64,000 nucleotides of DNA from positions 1,612,001-1,676,000 of the forward strand of contig OZ244812.1 in the NCBI GenBank assembly GCA_965220205.1, in the 5' to 3' direction. This document shows positions 26,109-34,882 of the stretch, piece after piece. The notes below the pieces were generated by a model that was given only the letters and a program-made list of their open reading frames with translations, had not been told where the DNA came from and made no database searches. The position numbers and the translations under genes were made by a program. Source of the stretch: G965220205 sp965220205. GTDB taxonomy: Bacteria; Chloroflexota; Dehalococcoidia; Lucifugimonadales; Australimonadaceae. Positions within the stretch are counted from its first letter, which is position 1, and each line of letters opens with the position of its first letter.

Positions 26109-27209
26109 ATGGCTCAGAAGACCGTAGCCGCAACGCTGGTGGCGCCCCGGCGGCTCGAGTTCCGCGAGTACGAACTGCCCGAGCTCTCGGCCGACGACGG
26201 TCTCCTCAAGATGGAGGCGGTCGGCATATGCGGCGCCGACGTCCACACCTACCAGGAGAGCGTACCGAAGCCGCGGGTCATGGGCCACGAGAACGTCGGG
26301 GTGATCGCCGGCGTCGGCGTGGAGGCGGCGAAGCGGTGGGGCGTCAAGGAGGGCGACCTCGTCATCCCCGAGGAGTACATCCCCTGCTTCCACTGCAAGT
26401 ACTGCTACACCGGACGCTACCGCTTCTGCAATCAGACCGACCGGGGCCACGACACCCCCATCCTGCGTCACGGCCAGACCACTACTGACGTCTGGCCGTC
26501 GATCTGGGGCGGGTTCGGCGAGTACATGTACCTGCCGCCCAACACCGTCATGCACCGGATCGAGCGCCCGGTCCCCGCGCACGTACTCGCGCTCTACCTG
26601 CCCTTGGCGGACGGCATTGAGTGGGTCTACCGCTACGGCGGCGCCCAGAGCGGCAAGACCGTGCTGATTCAGGGCCCGGGCCAGATGGGGCTGTCGGCCG
26701 CGTTCGCCGCGAAGCAGGTCGGCGCTGACTGCGTGATCGTCACCGGCATGTCCCGCGACACCGTCCGTTTGAACCTGGCGCGCCACTTGGGCGCGGACTT
26801 CACGATTGACATAGAGACCGAGGACTTCAAGGAACGCATCGACGACATCACCGGCGGCGAGGGCGTCGACGTTGTGGTGAACGTCACCGGCGGCGGCGGC
26901 AACGCGATCGCACAATCGCTCGATGTGGCCAGCAAGCAGTGCACGCTCGTGCTCGCGGGGGCGGGAGACGAACCCGTGTCGCTCGGAGTGGCGGGCAAGC
27001 GGCCCCGGCGCGACCTCACCGTCAAGACAGCCAACGGCCACTCGTACGCCTCGGTGACCGAGTCGATCGGCTACCTGACCTCGGGAAAACACCCCGAGCT
27101 GCTCGAACTCTCGACCCATCAGTTCCCCCTCGAGCAGGCGGCGCGCGCGCTCGAGACCGCCGGAGGCGAGGGCGAGTCCGGCGCGATTCACGTCACGCTG
27201 CTGCCCTAG
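26109..27209 (+). CDS. Zinc-dependent alcohol dehydrogenase (MDR family), paralogue B
   Basis: A 366-residue medium-chain dehydrogenase closely related to paralogue A. Catalytic zinc ligands fit Cys41 (GICGAD), His60 and Glu61. All four structural zinc cysteines are present at 93, 96, 99 and 107 (IPCFHCKYC...RFC). The nucleotide-binding segment is VLIQGPGQMGLSA. Start is ATG, after a GAGGTG ribosome-like site. A 135-bp gap separates it from paralogue A. Confidence 0.9.
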   Translation: MAQKTVAATLVAPRRLEFREYELPELSADDGLLKMEAVGICGADVHTYQESVPKPRVMGHENVGVIAGVGVEAAKRWGVKEGDLVIPEEYIPCFHCKYCYTGRYRFCNQTDRGHDTPILRHGQTTTDVWPSIWGGFGEYMYLPPNTVMHRIERPVPAHVLALYLPLADGIEWVYRYGGAQSGKTVLIQGPGQMGLSAAFAAKQVGADCVIVTGMSRDTVRLNLARHLGADFTIDIETEDFKERIDDITGGEGVDVVVNVTGGGGNAIAQSLDVASKQCTLVLAGAGDEPVSLGVAGKRPRRDLTVKTANGHSYASVTESIGYLTSGKHPELLELSTHQFPLEQAARALETAGGEGESGAIHVTLLP

Positions 27210-27232
27210 CGCCGTGAGGGCAGCGACTGCCG

Positions 27233-27262
27233 TTTACACTCGATTTCGACGGCTGGTAGACT
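27233..27262 (+). promoter_or_regulatory. Candidate promoter for ADH paralogue C
   Basis: TTTACA (27233-27238) and TAGACT (27257-27262) are spaced by 18 bp. The -10 lies inside GCTGGTAGACTG, a 12-mer that recurs at 37917-37928 upstream of the LigB-type dioxygenase gene. Confidence 0.4.
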
Positions 27263-27295
27263 GGCGTCCATCAGGCGCCCTTGGAGATGGCCACG

Positions 27296-28411
27296 ATGGC
27301 GGAAACGACCCGCGCCGCGCTGAAAGTGGGACCTTCGACGATGGAGTTCCGCGAGATGGAGCTCCCCGAGATGTCCGCCGACTCTGCGCTCCTCAAGATG
27401 GAGGTCGCCGGAGTCTGCGGGACCGATGTCAGTCAATACCGCCTCCCGCTGCGCGGCCAGCCCATAATCATGGGCCACGAAAACGTCGGCTATCTGGCCG
27501 AGGTGGGAACGGAGTTCGCGCGCCGCAAAGGGGTGAAGGAGGGCGACCTCGTATTCCCCGAGCACTACGTCCCGTGCGGCAACTGCGAATGGGACCACAT
27601 GGGGGAGTACCGCCATTGCGCCGCCACCGAGTGGTACTACGACCCCGAGGCCGTCCGCCTGGGCTACACCTCCCTCGACATCGCTCCCGGCCTGTGGGGA
27701 GGCTTCAGCCAGTACGTCTACATGCCGCCCAACGCCGTCATCCATAAGGTCCCGGAGGGGCTCACTCCTGAGGAGGCCGGGCTGGTGACCCCGATGTCCA
27801 ACGGCATCCAATGGGCGCTGATCGACGGCCAAGTGGGCTACGCGTCGACTGTCCTGATCCAAGGCCCCGGCCAGCAGGGCCTCTGCTGCGTCATGGCCTC
27901 CAAGCACGCGGGCGCGGACCGCATCATCATCACCGGCACGTCCAAGGACGCCCGGCGGCTGGAGGTGGCCAAGGAGTTGGGCGCCGACGATGTCGTCGAC
28001 GTCCAGCAAGAGGACCCCCTCGAGCGCATCAACGAGATCACCGGGGGGCGCGGCGTAGACGTCGTGCTCGACTGCACGTCGGGCGCGGGCGCGGCCCCGG
28101 TGCTCCTCGGCGTCGAGGCGGCGAAGCGCCGCGGAGCGACAATGGTCATGCAGGCCGAGAGCGGCGACGTCGAGTTCCCCGCCTTCCCCATCGGCAGGAT
28201 CACGAGAAAGGCGATGACCCTCAAGAGCGCGCGCGGGCACTCCTACCGAGCGGTGGAGCTCGCGTTGCACCAGCTGGCGTCGCACCGCTTCCCCCTGGAG
28301 CTCATGACGACGCACACCTTTGGGCTCGACGAGGTGGACTACGCCATCAAGTCGGTGGGCGGCGAAGGCGCCCCCGGCGCCATCCACGTGTCGGTGTTCC
28401 CCTGGAAGTAA
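27296..28411 (+). CDS. Zinc-dependent alcohol dehydrogenase (MDR family), paralogue C
   Basis: A 371-residue medium-chain dehydrogenase. ATG 27296 is chosen because GGAG sits nine bases upstream; earlier in-frame starts exist. Catalytic zinc ligands fit Cys41 (GVCGTD), His61 and Glu62. In the structural zinc lobe the third cysteine is replaced by Asp: Cys94, Cys97, Asp100, Cys108, whereas both neighbours have four cysteines. This may still bind zinc or may mark a relaxed site. It is followed 64 bp later by the first Rieske oxygenase. Confidence 0.9.
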   Translation: MAETTRAALKVGPSTMEFREMELPEMSADSALLKMEVAGVCGTDVSQYRLPLRGQPIIMGHENVGYLAEVGTEFARRKGVKEGDLVFPEHYVPCGNCEWDHMGEYRHCAATEWYYDPEAVRLGYTSLDIAPGLWGGFSQYVYMPPNAVIHKVPEGLTPEEAGLVTPMSNGIQWALIDGQVGYASTVLIQGPGQQGLCCVMASKHAGADRIIITGTSKDARRLEVAKELGADDVVDVQQEDPLERINEITGGRGVDVVLDCTSGAGAAPVLLGVEAAKRRGATMVMQAESGDVEFPAFPIGRITRKAMTLKSARGHSYRAVELALHQLASHRFPLELMTTHTFGLDEVDYAIKSVGGEGAPGAIHVSVFPWK

Positions 28412-28475
28412 GCGCGCCGCGCGAGATGTGAGAGCGGAACGCGCCGGACCGATAACGCAACGAGGGATGTAACAC

Positions 28476-29756
28476 ATGCTGTCTACACGCGACAACGAGA
28501 CCGTCACCCGGGTAGGCCCGGGCACGCCGATGGGCCAGCTGATGCGGCGCTACTGGCAACCCGTACTGCTGTCGTGGGAGTTGCCCGAGCCGGACTGCCC
28601 GCCGATCCAAGTGCGTATCCTCGGCGAGGACCTCGTCGCCTTCCGCGACACGAGCGGCCGCGTCGGACTGCTCGAGGAGGGGTGCGCACACCGCCGCACC
28701 TCGCTCTGGCTGGGACGCAACGAGGAGAACGGCCTCCGATGCGTGTTCCACGGCTGGAAGTACGACGTCGCCGGCCAGTGCGTGGACATGCCCAATGAGT
28801 TGCCCGAGAACGACGTGAAGGAAAAGGTCCGTGTGCGGGCCTACCCAACCCTGGAGTTGGGCGGCGTGATCTGGGCCTACATGGGCCGCAAGGAACAGCA
28901 GCCTCCTCCCCCCAACTTCGAGTGGACGCGCCAGCCCGAAACGCACCTCCACGTGTCCAAGGGCCTCCAGGAGTGCAATTGGCTCCAGGCGCTCGAGGGC
29001 GGCATCGACTCGATTCACACGTCGTTCCTCCACCGCCTCCTCAGCGGCGACCGAGCCGGGCTCGGCGGACTCCGGGCCCAAGCGACCGCCGCCAAGCTCG
29101 ACGTCCAGACGACTCCATACGGCTACACCTACGCCTCGATCCGTCCCTTGGGCGCCGACAAGGGCAACTACGTGCGGACCTACCACTACGTCATGCCGAA
29201 CCACCAGATCCGCGCCATTCAGGAGTACACCCCCGACGGCTCGATGAAAAAGTTCAAGATGGCAGGGCATGTGTGGACGCCGATCGACGACGAGAACTGC
29301 ATGACGTGGAACTGGTACTACAGCCTCGACGCCCCCCTCGAGGAGCAGGAGCGCGACGAGACGTTCTGGGGCAACGGTCCGCAGTTCGTCGACACGAGCA
29401 ACGGTTTCCGCAGCTACCTCAACAAGCGCAACCACTGGGGCATCGACCGCAACGTGCAGAAGCACGAGACGTTCACCGGCATTGAGGGCGTCAACCAGCA
29501 GGACCGTGCGGTCCAAGAGGCGATGGGGCCCATCGTCGACCGCCGCAAGGAACGGCTCTCGCAGACGGACAAAGCCATCGTGGCGGCGCGCGAGCTGCTG
29601 TTGGACGCTGTCAAGACGGTCGCCGACGGCGGCAACCCGCCCGCTGTCGACGACTCCTACTACGACATCCGGGCCATTGAACAGCTCCTGCCAAGCGACG
29701 CCTACTGGCTGGACGCTCTGAGGGACCGTATGTACCCGTCCGGCGCGCCGATCTAG
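28476..29756 (+). CDS. Rieske non-haem iron oxygenase, alpha subunit (1)
   Basis: A 426-residue ring-hydroxylating/O-demethylating oxygenase of the phthalate-dioxygenase type. The Rieske [2Fe-2S] ligands are Cys70, His72, Cys89 and His92. The mononuclear iron site is Asp178, His181 and His186 in GGIDSIHTSFLH. The N-terminal VGPGTPMGQLMRRYWQP is shared by all four Rieske proteins here. It is the most divergent and longest of the four. No beta subunit gene is present, consistent with alpha-only oxygenases. Electrons may come from the ferredoxin/NuoF pair at 34.5-36.1 kb. Confidence 0.93.
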   Translation: MLSTRDNETVTRVGPGTPMGQLMRRYWQPVLLSWELPEPDCPPIQVRILGEDLVAFRDTSGRVGLLEEGCAHRRTSLWLGRNEENGLRCVFHGWKYDVAGQCVDMPNELPENDVKEKVRVRAYPTLELGGVIWAYMGRKEQQPPPPNFEWTRQPETHLHVSKGLQECNWLQALEGGIDSIHTSFLHRLLSGDRAGLGGLRAQATAAKLDVQTTPYGYTYASIRPLGADKGNYVRTYHYVMPNHQIRAIQEYTPDGSMKKFKMAGHVWTPIDDENCMTWNWYYSLDAPLEEQERDETFWGNGPQFVDTSNGFRSYLNKRNHWGIDRNVQKHETFTGIEGVNQQDRAVQEAMGPIVDRRKERLSQTDKAIVAARELLLDAVKTVADGGNPPAVDDSYYDIRAIEQLLPSDAYWLDALRDRMYPSGAPI

Positions 29757-29784
29757 AGGTCCGGAACACCAGAGAGGACGGTAC

Positions 29785-30600
29785 ATGGACAAGGTCACAA
29801 TCCCAGCGCTCCAACAGATGAAGCGCGACGGAGAGAAGATTGTCGCGGTCGTCGCCTACGATTATCAGATGGCCCAGATCGTCGACCGCGCGGGCGTTGA
29901 CATCGTCTCGGTAGGCGACTCGGTCGGCAGCAACATCTGGGGGCAGACCAACGTCCTCGAGGTCACCATGGACCAGATGGTCCTGGCGTGCCAGGGAGTC
30001 AGGCGAGGCGTCAAGCGGGCGCTCGTCAGTTGCGACTTCCCCTACGGCCCGCTGCAAGAGAGCACCGAGACGGCGGTGCGGGCCGCGGTCCGCCTCGTGA
30101 AAGAGGGCGGCGCCGACCTCGTCAAGCTCGACGGGGCCGCCGACTACCCCGACGCTATCCGAGCCATCGTGCGCGCTGGCGTCCCCGTCTTCGGCCAGTT
30201 CGGCATCACGCCGCAGACCGCGGCCCGCTTCGGCGGTATGACCGCGGGGACGGACCTGGCGACCGAGCTCAAAGACCAGCTCCTCGTCGAGGCCAAGATT
30301 ATGGAAGAGGCGGGCGCTTCCATCCTCGACTTCACCTATTCCGGGCCCGTCGCGGGCGCCGAAGCCGCCCAGTCCGTAGCGATTCCCGTAATCGGCGGGC
30401 TCGGCGGCGGCCCGTGGCTCGACGGCCGCATCAGAGTCTCATACGCCGCCATCGGCTACATGGCCGCCTCCCTCGACGACAACGCCGACCGCTACGCCGA
30501 CGTGGCAAAGATCAGCCTCGAAGCTATCCGCGCCCTCATCAGCGACGTCCGCGCCTCGCGCCAGATCCGCGGAGGAGCCTTCGTCCCCTCGACCACATGA
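29785..30600 (+). CDS. Diverged PanB-like (ketopantoate hydroxymethyltransferase family) protein
   Basis: A 271-residue TIM-barrel of the PanB/isocitrate-lyase superfamily. Canonical PanB adds a hydroxymethyl group from methylene-THF to alpha-ketoisovalerate for pantothenate. Metal-binding Asp45 (VGDSVG) and Asp84 (SCDFPYG) and Lys114 are kept. The conserved VKLEG is VKLDG, the GHxGLTPQ His is Gln (GQFGITPQ), and the catalytic Glu in LECVP is replaced (LDFTYSGP, Asp182). It lies between a Rieske gene and a LigJ-type hydratase, not with panC or panD. A changed aldolase-like activity in the catabolic pathway is possible. Confidence 0.8.
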   Translation: MDKVTIPALQQMKRDGEKIVAVVAYDYQMAQIVDRAGVDIVSVGDSVGSNIWGQTNVLEVTMDQMVLACQGVRRGVKRALVSCDFPYGPLQESTETAVRAAVRLVKEGGADLVKLDGAADYPDAIRAIVRAGVPVFGQFGITPQTAARFGGMTAGTDLATELKDQLLVEAKIMEEAGASILDFTYSGPVAGAEAAQSVAIPVIGGLGGGPWLDGRIRVSYAAIGYMAASLDDNADRYADVAKISLEAIRALISDVRASRQIRGGAFVPSTT

Positions 30601-30660
30601 GCCGCGCCGCGCCCGCGACCCGCTCCACGAACCAGCACACACCAGAGGTACGCAAACCAG

Positions 30661-31674
30661 ATGATCATCGACATGCACGGGCACTACACGACCGTCCCCG
30701 CTCCGCTCGTCGCCTACCGCGGCCTGCAGATTTCGGAGATGGCCACGCCCAAGAAGGGATCGGTGAAGATCAGCGACGACGAGATCCGCGAGTCGCTCGA
30801 GACCGGACAGCTCCAGAAGCAGCGAGAGCGCGGCACGGACGTCTGCTTCTTCTCCCCGCGGGCCTCGTCCATGGGCCACCACTTCGGCGACGCTCGGATC
30901 AGCCAGTACTGGACGGAGCACTGCAACGACCTCATCGCCCGCGTGTGCGAGCTCTACCCGGACAACTTCATCGGCGTCGCGCAGCTCCCGCAGTCGCCCG
31001 GAGTGCCGGGGGCGGCGTCAGTCGCCGAGCTGGAGCGGTGCGTCAACCAGTTGGGTTTCGTCGGCTGCCTGCTCAACCCCGACCCGAGCGGCGGATTCTG
31101 GACAGACCCGCCGATGAGCGACCGGGCGTGGTGGTACCCGCTCTACGAGAAACTCATCGAACTCGATGCGCCGGCCATGATTCACGTGAGCGCGACGTGC
31201 AACCCGAACTTCCACAGCACGTCGTCCCACTACATGAACTCGGACAGCACCGTGATCGCGCAACTGCACCAATCGAGCGTCTTCCAGGACCTGCCGGGCC
31301 TGAAGATCGTCGTGCCGCATGGGGGCGGCGCCATCCCCTACCAGTACGCGCGCTATCGCGGCATCGCCCTCCGCGACGGCTTCCAACCGTTCGACGAGTT
31401 CATCCGCAATCTCTACTTCGACACCGCCGTGTACGACCGGCGGGCCATGGAACTGCTGCTCGAGGTCGCGGGCGTCGACAACGTCATGTTCGCCTCTGAG
31501 ATGATCGGCGCCGTCAACGTCATCGACCCCCAGAGCGGCCGCTGGTTCGACGACAACAAACCCCTCATCGACGGCATCGAATGGCTGACCGACGCCGACC
31601 GCCAAAAGCTGTTCGAGGGCAACACGCGGCGCATCTACTCGCGCTCGGACAAGCTCCTCGCGGGCCGGATGTAG
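30661..31674 (+). CDS. LigJ-type 4-oxalomesaconate hydratase
   Basis: A 337-residue amidohydrolase-fold protein strongly resembling LigJ, which hydrates 4-oxalomesaconate in the protocatechuate/gallate 4,5-cleavage pathway. Candidate zinc ligands His6 and His8 (IIDMHGHY), His175 (AMIHVSATCNP) and Glu280 (FASEMIGAV) match the LigJ set as I recall it. Shared segments also include FSPRASSMG, AELERCVNQLGFVG and FEGNTRRIYSR. ATG 30661 starts 60 bp after the PanB-like gene. Substrate could be a relative of oxalomesaconate. Confidence 0.85.
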   Translation: MIIDMHGHYTTVPAPLVAYRGLQISEMATPKKGSVKISDDEIRESLETGQLQKQRERGTDVCFFSPRASSMGHHFGDARISQYWTEHCNDLIARVCELYPDNFIGVAQLPQSPGVPGAASVAELERCVNQLGFVGCLLNPDPSGGFWTDPPMSDRAWWYPLYEKLIELDAPAMIHVSATCNPNFHSTSSHYMNSDSTVIAQLHQSSVFQDLPGLKIVVPHGGGAIPYQYARYRGIALRDGFQPFDEFIRNLYFDTAVYDRRAMELLLEVAGVDNVMFASEMIGAVNVIDPQSGRWFDDNKPLIDGIEWLTDADRQKLFEGNTRRIYSRSDKLLAGRM

Positions 31675-31774
31675 CGCCCGCCGCCCCTGGGGTTACAGGC
31701 GAGCAGGCGAGCGGCCCATTTGATAACATCCGGGCATCTTCTCGGAGCGGCGACTGGGGCCAGGAGGACGCGCC

Positions 31775-32947
31775 ATGATTACGCAAGAGGTCAACGACAG
31801 GCTGACGCGGGTCGGGCCCGGCACGCCGATGGGCGAGCTGATGCGCCGCTACTGGCACCCTGTAGGCTCGCTCGCCGAGCTGATCGAGGAGCCGGTGCAG
31901 CCCGTGCGGCTCCTCGGCGAGGACCTCACGCTCTTCCGGGACCTGAAGGGACGGATAGGCCTGATTGGCAAGGCGTGCGCCCACCGCGCCATCAGCCTTG
32001 CCTACGGCATCCCGCAAGAGAACGGGCTGCGGTGCGCCTACCACGGCTGGACCTACAACGTCGAGGGCAAGGTCATAGACATGCCCTTCGAGCCCGCCTG
32101 TCTGCCGCTCAAGGTCAAGGCCTACCCCGTGGAGGAGCTCGGCGGACTCGTTTGGACCTACATGGGCCCAGCGCCGGCGCCGCTGCTGCCGCGATGGGAG
32201 TTGCTGGTCCGGCCCGACCTCTTCCGCCAGATCCGGTTCCGGCCACTGCCGTGCAACTGGCTCCAGTGCATGGACAACTCCCTCGACCCCATCCACTTCG
32301 AGCACCTGCACGGGCACTACCAGAACTACTACAACCAGAAGCACGGCCTCGGCCGCGCCATGAACCCAGCCCCGCACCGGAAAATCGAGTTCGACGTGTT
32401 CGAGTACGGCATCTACAAGCGGCGGCTGACCGAGAGCGACGACGAAGCGAACCCGCCCGACGACTGGACGACGGGCCACCCGATCTTCTTCCCCAACACG
32501 CTGGTGCAGGGCACGGGCGACTCGTTCGCCTACCAGATCCGCGTGCCCATCGACGACACGCACACCATGCACACGTTCTACAGCGGCCGCCCGTTCAAGG
32601 AGGGGGAGTCCGCGCAGGAAGTCGTCCCCGTCACCCGGTCGGAGGTGCACTACGACAAGTGGGGCCGCGTCGATGAGCCGGGGATCGTGCCACAGGACGA
32701 GATGACGTGGATCGGTCAAGGGGCCGTCAGCGACCGCACGGTCGAGCACCTGGCGACATCGGATAAGGGCGTCATCCTCTACCACAACATACTGCAGGAG
32801 AACGTCGCCAAGGTCGAGCGAGGCGAGGAGCCGATGGCAGTCATTCGCGACCCGGCGAAGAACGAGCCGTGGGTGGAAGTGAAACGCGAACAGGTCGGCT
32901 ATCAGGCGTTCCGCATCAACCGCGATGTGGTCGGCGGCCGGCGGTAA
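31775..32947 (+). CDS. Rieske non-haem iron oxygenase, alpha subunit (2)
   Basis: A 390-residue oxygenase of the same class as gene 1. Rieske ligands are Cys68, His70, Cys87 and His90; the iron site is Asp171, His174 and His179 (LDPIHFEHLHG). It is highly similar to copy 3 over the Rieske domain, including ISLAYGIPQENGLRCAYHGW and VDMPFEPACLPLKVKAY-like stretches, pointing to a tandem duplication. The C-terminal part has a short ESDDEANPPDD insertion relative to copy 3. Probably co-transcribed with its neighbours. Confidence 0.93.
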   Translation: MITQEVNDRLTRVGPGTPMGELMRRYWHPVGSLAELIEEPVQPVRLLGEDLTLFRDLKGRIGLIGKACAHRAISLAYGIPQENGLRCAYHGWTYNVEGKVIDMPFEPACLPLKVKAYPVEELGGLVWTYMGPAPAPLLPRWELLVRPDLFRQIRFRPLPCNWLQCMDNSLDPIHFEHLHGHYQNYYNQKHGLGRAMNPAPHRKIEFDVFEYGIYKRRLTESDDEANPPDDWTTGHPIFFPNTLVQGTGDSFAYQIRVPIDDTHTMHTFYSGRPFKEGESAQEVVPVTRSEVHYDKWGRVDEPGIVPQDEMTWIGQGAVSDRTVEHLATSDKGVILYHNILQENVAKVERGEEPMAVIRDPAKNEPWVEVKREQVGYQAFRINRDVVGGRR

Positions 32948-33004
32948 CGAACTGCGTTCTGGGAGCGCGGCTTGCATGTGCAGCACACGAGAGGGGGTGG
33001 GACG

Positions 33005-33205
33005 ATGAACAACGAGGCGCAGGAACTCATAGCGCACGCCCGCGAGCTGATCGAGCGGGAAGAGTATGCCGAGGCGACGGCCTTGCTCGACAACGCGCCG
33101 GCTAACCGTTCCGACTGGGAGGCGCACGAGACCGACGAGGTGGCGTGCCTCGTCGAGTTCCTCCGCGCCCTGACCGACGAGGAGATGTCCATGGTGCGTC
33201 TCTAG
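33005..33205 (+). CDS. Small hypothetical helical protein between two Rieske genes
   Basis: A 66-residue acidic, mostly helical protein (MNNEAQELIAHARELIE..., then DEVACLVEFLRALTDEE). ATG 33005 follows GAGGGGGTGGG; an earlier in-frame ATG lacks a ribosome site. The first half looks like one TPR-type helical hairpin. It lies 57 bp after Rieske 2 and 98 bp before Rieske 3. I know no named family; a small accessory or assembly factor for the oxygenases is conceivable but not shown. Confidence 0.6.
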   Translation: MNNEAQELIAHARELIEREEYAEATALLDNAPANRSDWEAHETDEVACLVEFLRALTDEEMSMVRL

Positions 33206-33303
33206 TCGCGGTTTCCCGCGCGGCGCCGCGCGGGCGCCTCTTGCGCGGAGGGAGTAGGATTAGGCGAGGAACAGGTTCCCAACCGGCCCAGAGGAGGGCG
33301 AAT

Positions 33304-34446
33304 GTGTTAACCGTAGAGCAGAACGAACGTTTGACCCAGACCGGCCCGGGCACGCCGATGGGCGAGTTGCTGCGCCGCTACTGGTGGCCGATCGCCGCCA
33401 GCCTCGACATGGACGAAGACCCCGTCCAGCCCGTGCGTATCCTCGGCGAGGACCTCACGCTGTTTCGGAGCCTGAAGGGCGAAATCGGCCTCATCGGCAA
33501 GGCCTGCGCGCACCGCGCTATCAGCCTGGCCTACGGCATCCCCCAGGAGAACGGCCTGCGGTGCGCCTACCACGGCTGGACCTACAACATCGAGGGCAAG
33601 GTCGTGGACATGCCCTTCGAGCCGGCCTGCTTGCCGCTGAAGGTCAAGGCCTACCAGGCGCAAGAGCTCGGCGGCCTGATCTGGGCCTACCTCGGCCCCG
33701 TCGAGTCGACGCCGCTTCTCCCGCGGCTCGAACTGCTCGTCCGTGACGACTGGAACCGGAGCGTCACCTTCCGGCCCCTGCCGTGCAACTGGGTCCAGTG
33801 CAATGACAACTCGCTAGACCCCGTCCACTTCGAGCATCTGCACGGCTACTTCGGCGACTACTGGAACCGCAAGCACGGCATCGACCGAAAGGTCAGGACG
33901 GCGAAGCACCTCAAGATCGAGTTCGACGTCTTCGACTACGGCATCTACAAGCGCCGACTGCTCGAGGGCGACCCCATCGACGCCGACGACTGGGTCGTCG
34001 GACACCCGTTCATCTTCCCCCACACGTTGATCCAGGGCGTGGGCGACTCGTACGGGCTCCAGATTCGCGTCCCCGTGGACGACACGCACACGATGCACGT
34101 CCGCTACCGTGGGTCTCCCATGGGCCCGGACGCCGAGCCGCAGACCGTTGTCCCGGTGCAGCACCTCGAGCTCCCCTACGACGCCTACGGGCGCGTCGAG
34201 TGGCCCGATGTCTCGCTCCAGGACGAGGCTGCTTGGGTGGCGCAGGGACCGCTCAGCGACCGCACCAAGGAACACCTCGCCACGTCGGATAAGGGCGTCA
34301 TCCTCTACCACAAGCTCCTCATGGAGAACATCGAGAAGGTCCAGCGGGGCGAGGACCCGATGTTCACCATTCGGGACATGGAGGAAAACGTCCCGTACAT
34401 CCACGTGCAGCGTGAGCGGGCAAGCGCCAAGATGATCACGCGGTGA
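33304..34446 (+). CDS. Rieske non-haem iron oxygenase, alpha subunit (3)
   Basis: A 380-residue oxygenase. GTG at 33304 after GGAGGGCG restores the family N terminus (LTVEQNERLTQTGPGTPMG); the longer open frame upstream is not used. Rieske ligands are Cys68, His70, Cys87 and His90; the iron site is Asp172, His175 and His180. It is the close paralogue of Rieske 2, with near-identical nucleotide stretches around 33500-33650. Followed 88 bp later by the ferredoxin and NuoF-like genes. Confidence 0.93.
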   Translation: MLTVEQNERLTQTGPGTPMGELLRRYWWPIAASLDMDEDPVQPVRILGEDLTLFRSLKGEIGLIGKACAHRAISLAYGIPQENGLRCAYHGWTYNIEGKVVDMPFEPACLPLKVKAYQAQELGGLIWAYLGPVESTPLLPRLELLVRDDWNRSVTFRPLPCNWVQCNDNSLDPVHFEHLHGYFGDYWNRKHGIDRKVRTAKHLKIEFDVFDYGIYKRRLLEGDPIDADDWVVGHPFIFPHTLIQGVGDSYGLQIRVPVDDTHTMHVRYRGSPMGPDAEPQTVVPVQHLELPYDAYGRVEWPDVSLQDEAAWVAQGPLSDRTKEHLATSDKGVILYHKLLMENIEKVQRGEDPMFTIRDMEENVPYIHVQRERASAKMITR

Positions 34447-34534
34447 CGACCGAGAGCGTCTCCGCCTCCGCGGAGACGGGTTCTCGTTTTCGCTCGGACT
34501 GCACGCCCTTCGCGCGGGCTTGCAGGGAGGCGGG

Positions 34535-34879
34535 ATGGAGCGAAGCCAAGACATCCACACCTGTCTGGTGTGTCACAACATCGATTGCGAGTCCCGTGGC
34601 TCCGTTCCCATCGGGGAGAAAATCACGCGCCTCTTGGCCGAGGCCAACAGTTCGGTGAAGATGATGCCGCACCTGTGCTTCGGCGCTTGCGAAGAGGGCC
34701 CCAACATCGTCGTGTACCCCCAGGGCACGTGGTACAAAGGTTGTCAGCTAAGCGACGCTGAAGACATCGCCGCCCACTGCATGGGCGGCCCCGAGGTCGA
34801 GCGCCTGACCGCCGACGTCGACCCGGCGTTGCGCGACCTCATCCTCATGATCCTCGACGCCGGCCTCGTCGAGTTCTAG
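34535..34879 (+). CDS. Thioredoxin-like [2Fe-2S] ferredoxin
   Basis: A 114-residue protein of the thioredoxin-fold [2Fe-2S] ferredoxin group related to NuoE and HoxE. Candidate cluster ligands are Cys13 or Cys10, Cys18, Cys48 and Cys52, with the signature CFGACEEGPNIVVYP and WY just after. ATG 34535 follows AGGGAGG. It ends 3 bp before the NuoF-like gene, so the two are translationally linked. Together they look like a NuoEF/HoxEF-type diaphorase pair placed in the middle of the Rieske cluster. Confidence 0.85.
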   Translation: MERSQDIHTCLVCHNIDCESRGSVPIGEKITRLLAEANSSVKMMPHLCFGACEEGPNIVVYPQGTWYKGCQLSDAEDIAAHCMGGPEVERLTADVDPALRDLILMILDAGLVEF

Positions 34880-34882
34880 CCC

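Noticed and set aside
24804..27191. Very long open frame on the minus strand opposite the alcohol dehydrogenases
   Set aside because: High GC at third positions makes antisense frames stay open. The product is Arg/Asp/Gly-rich with no domain, no ribosome site, and lies over two clear genes.
31565..33127. 520-codon minus-strand frame over Rieske 2
   Set aside because: Antisense to a gene with all Rieske and iron ligands; no resemblance to any protein.
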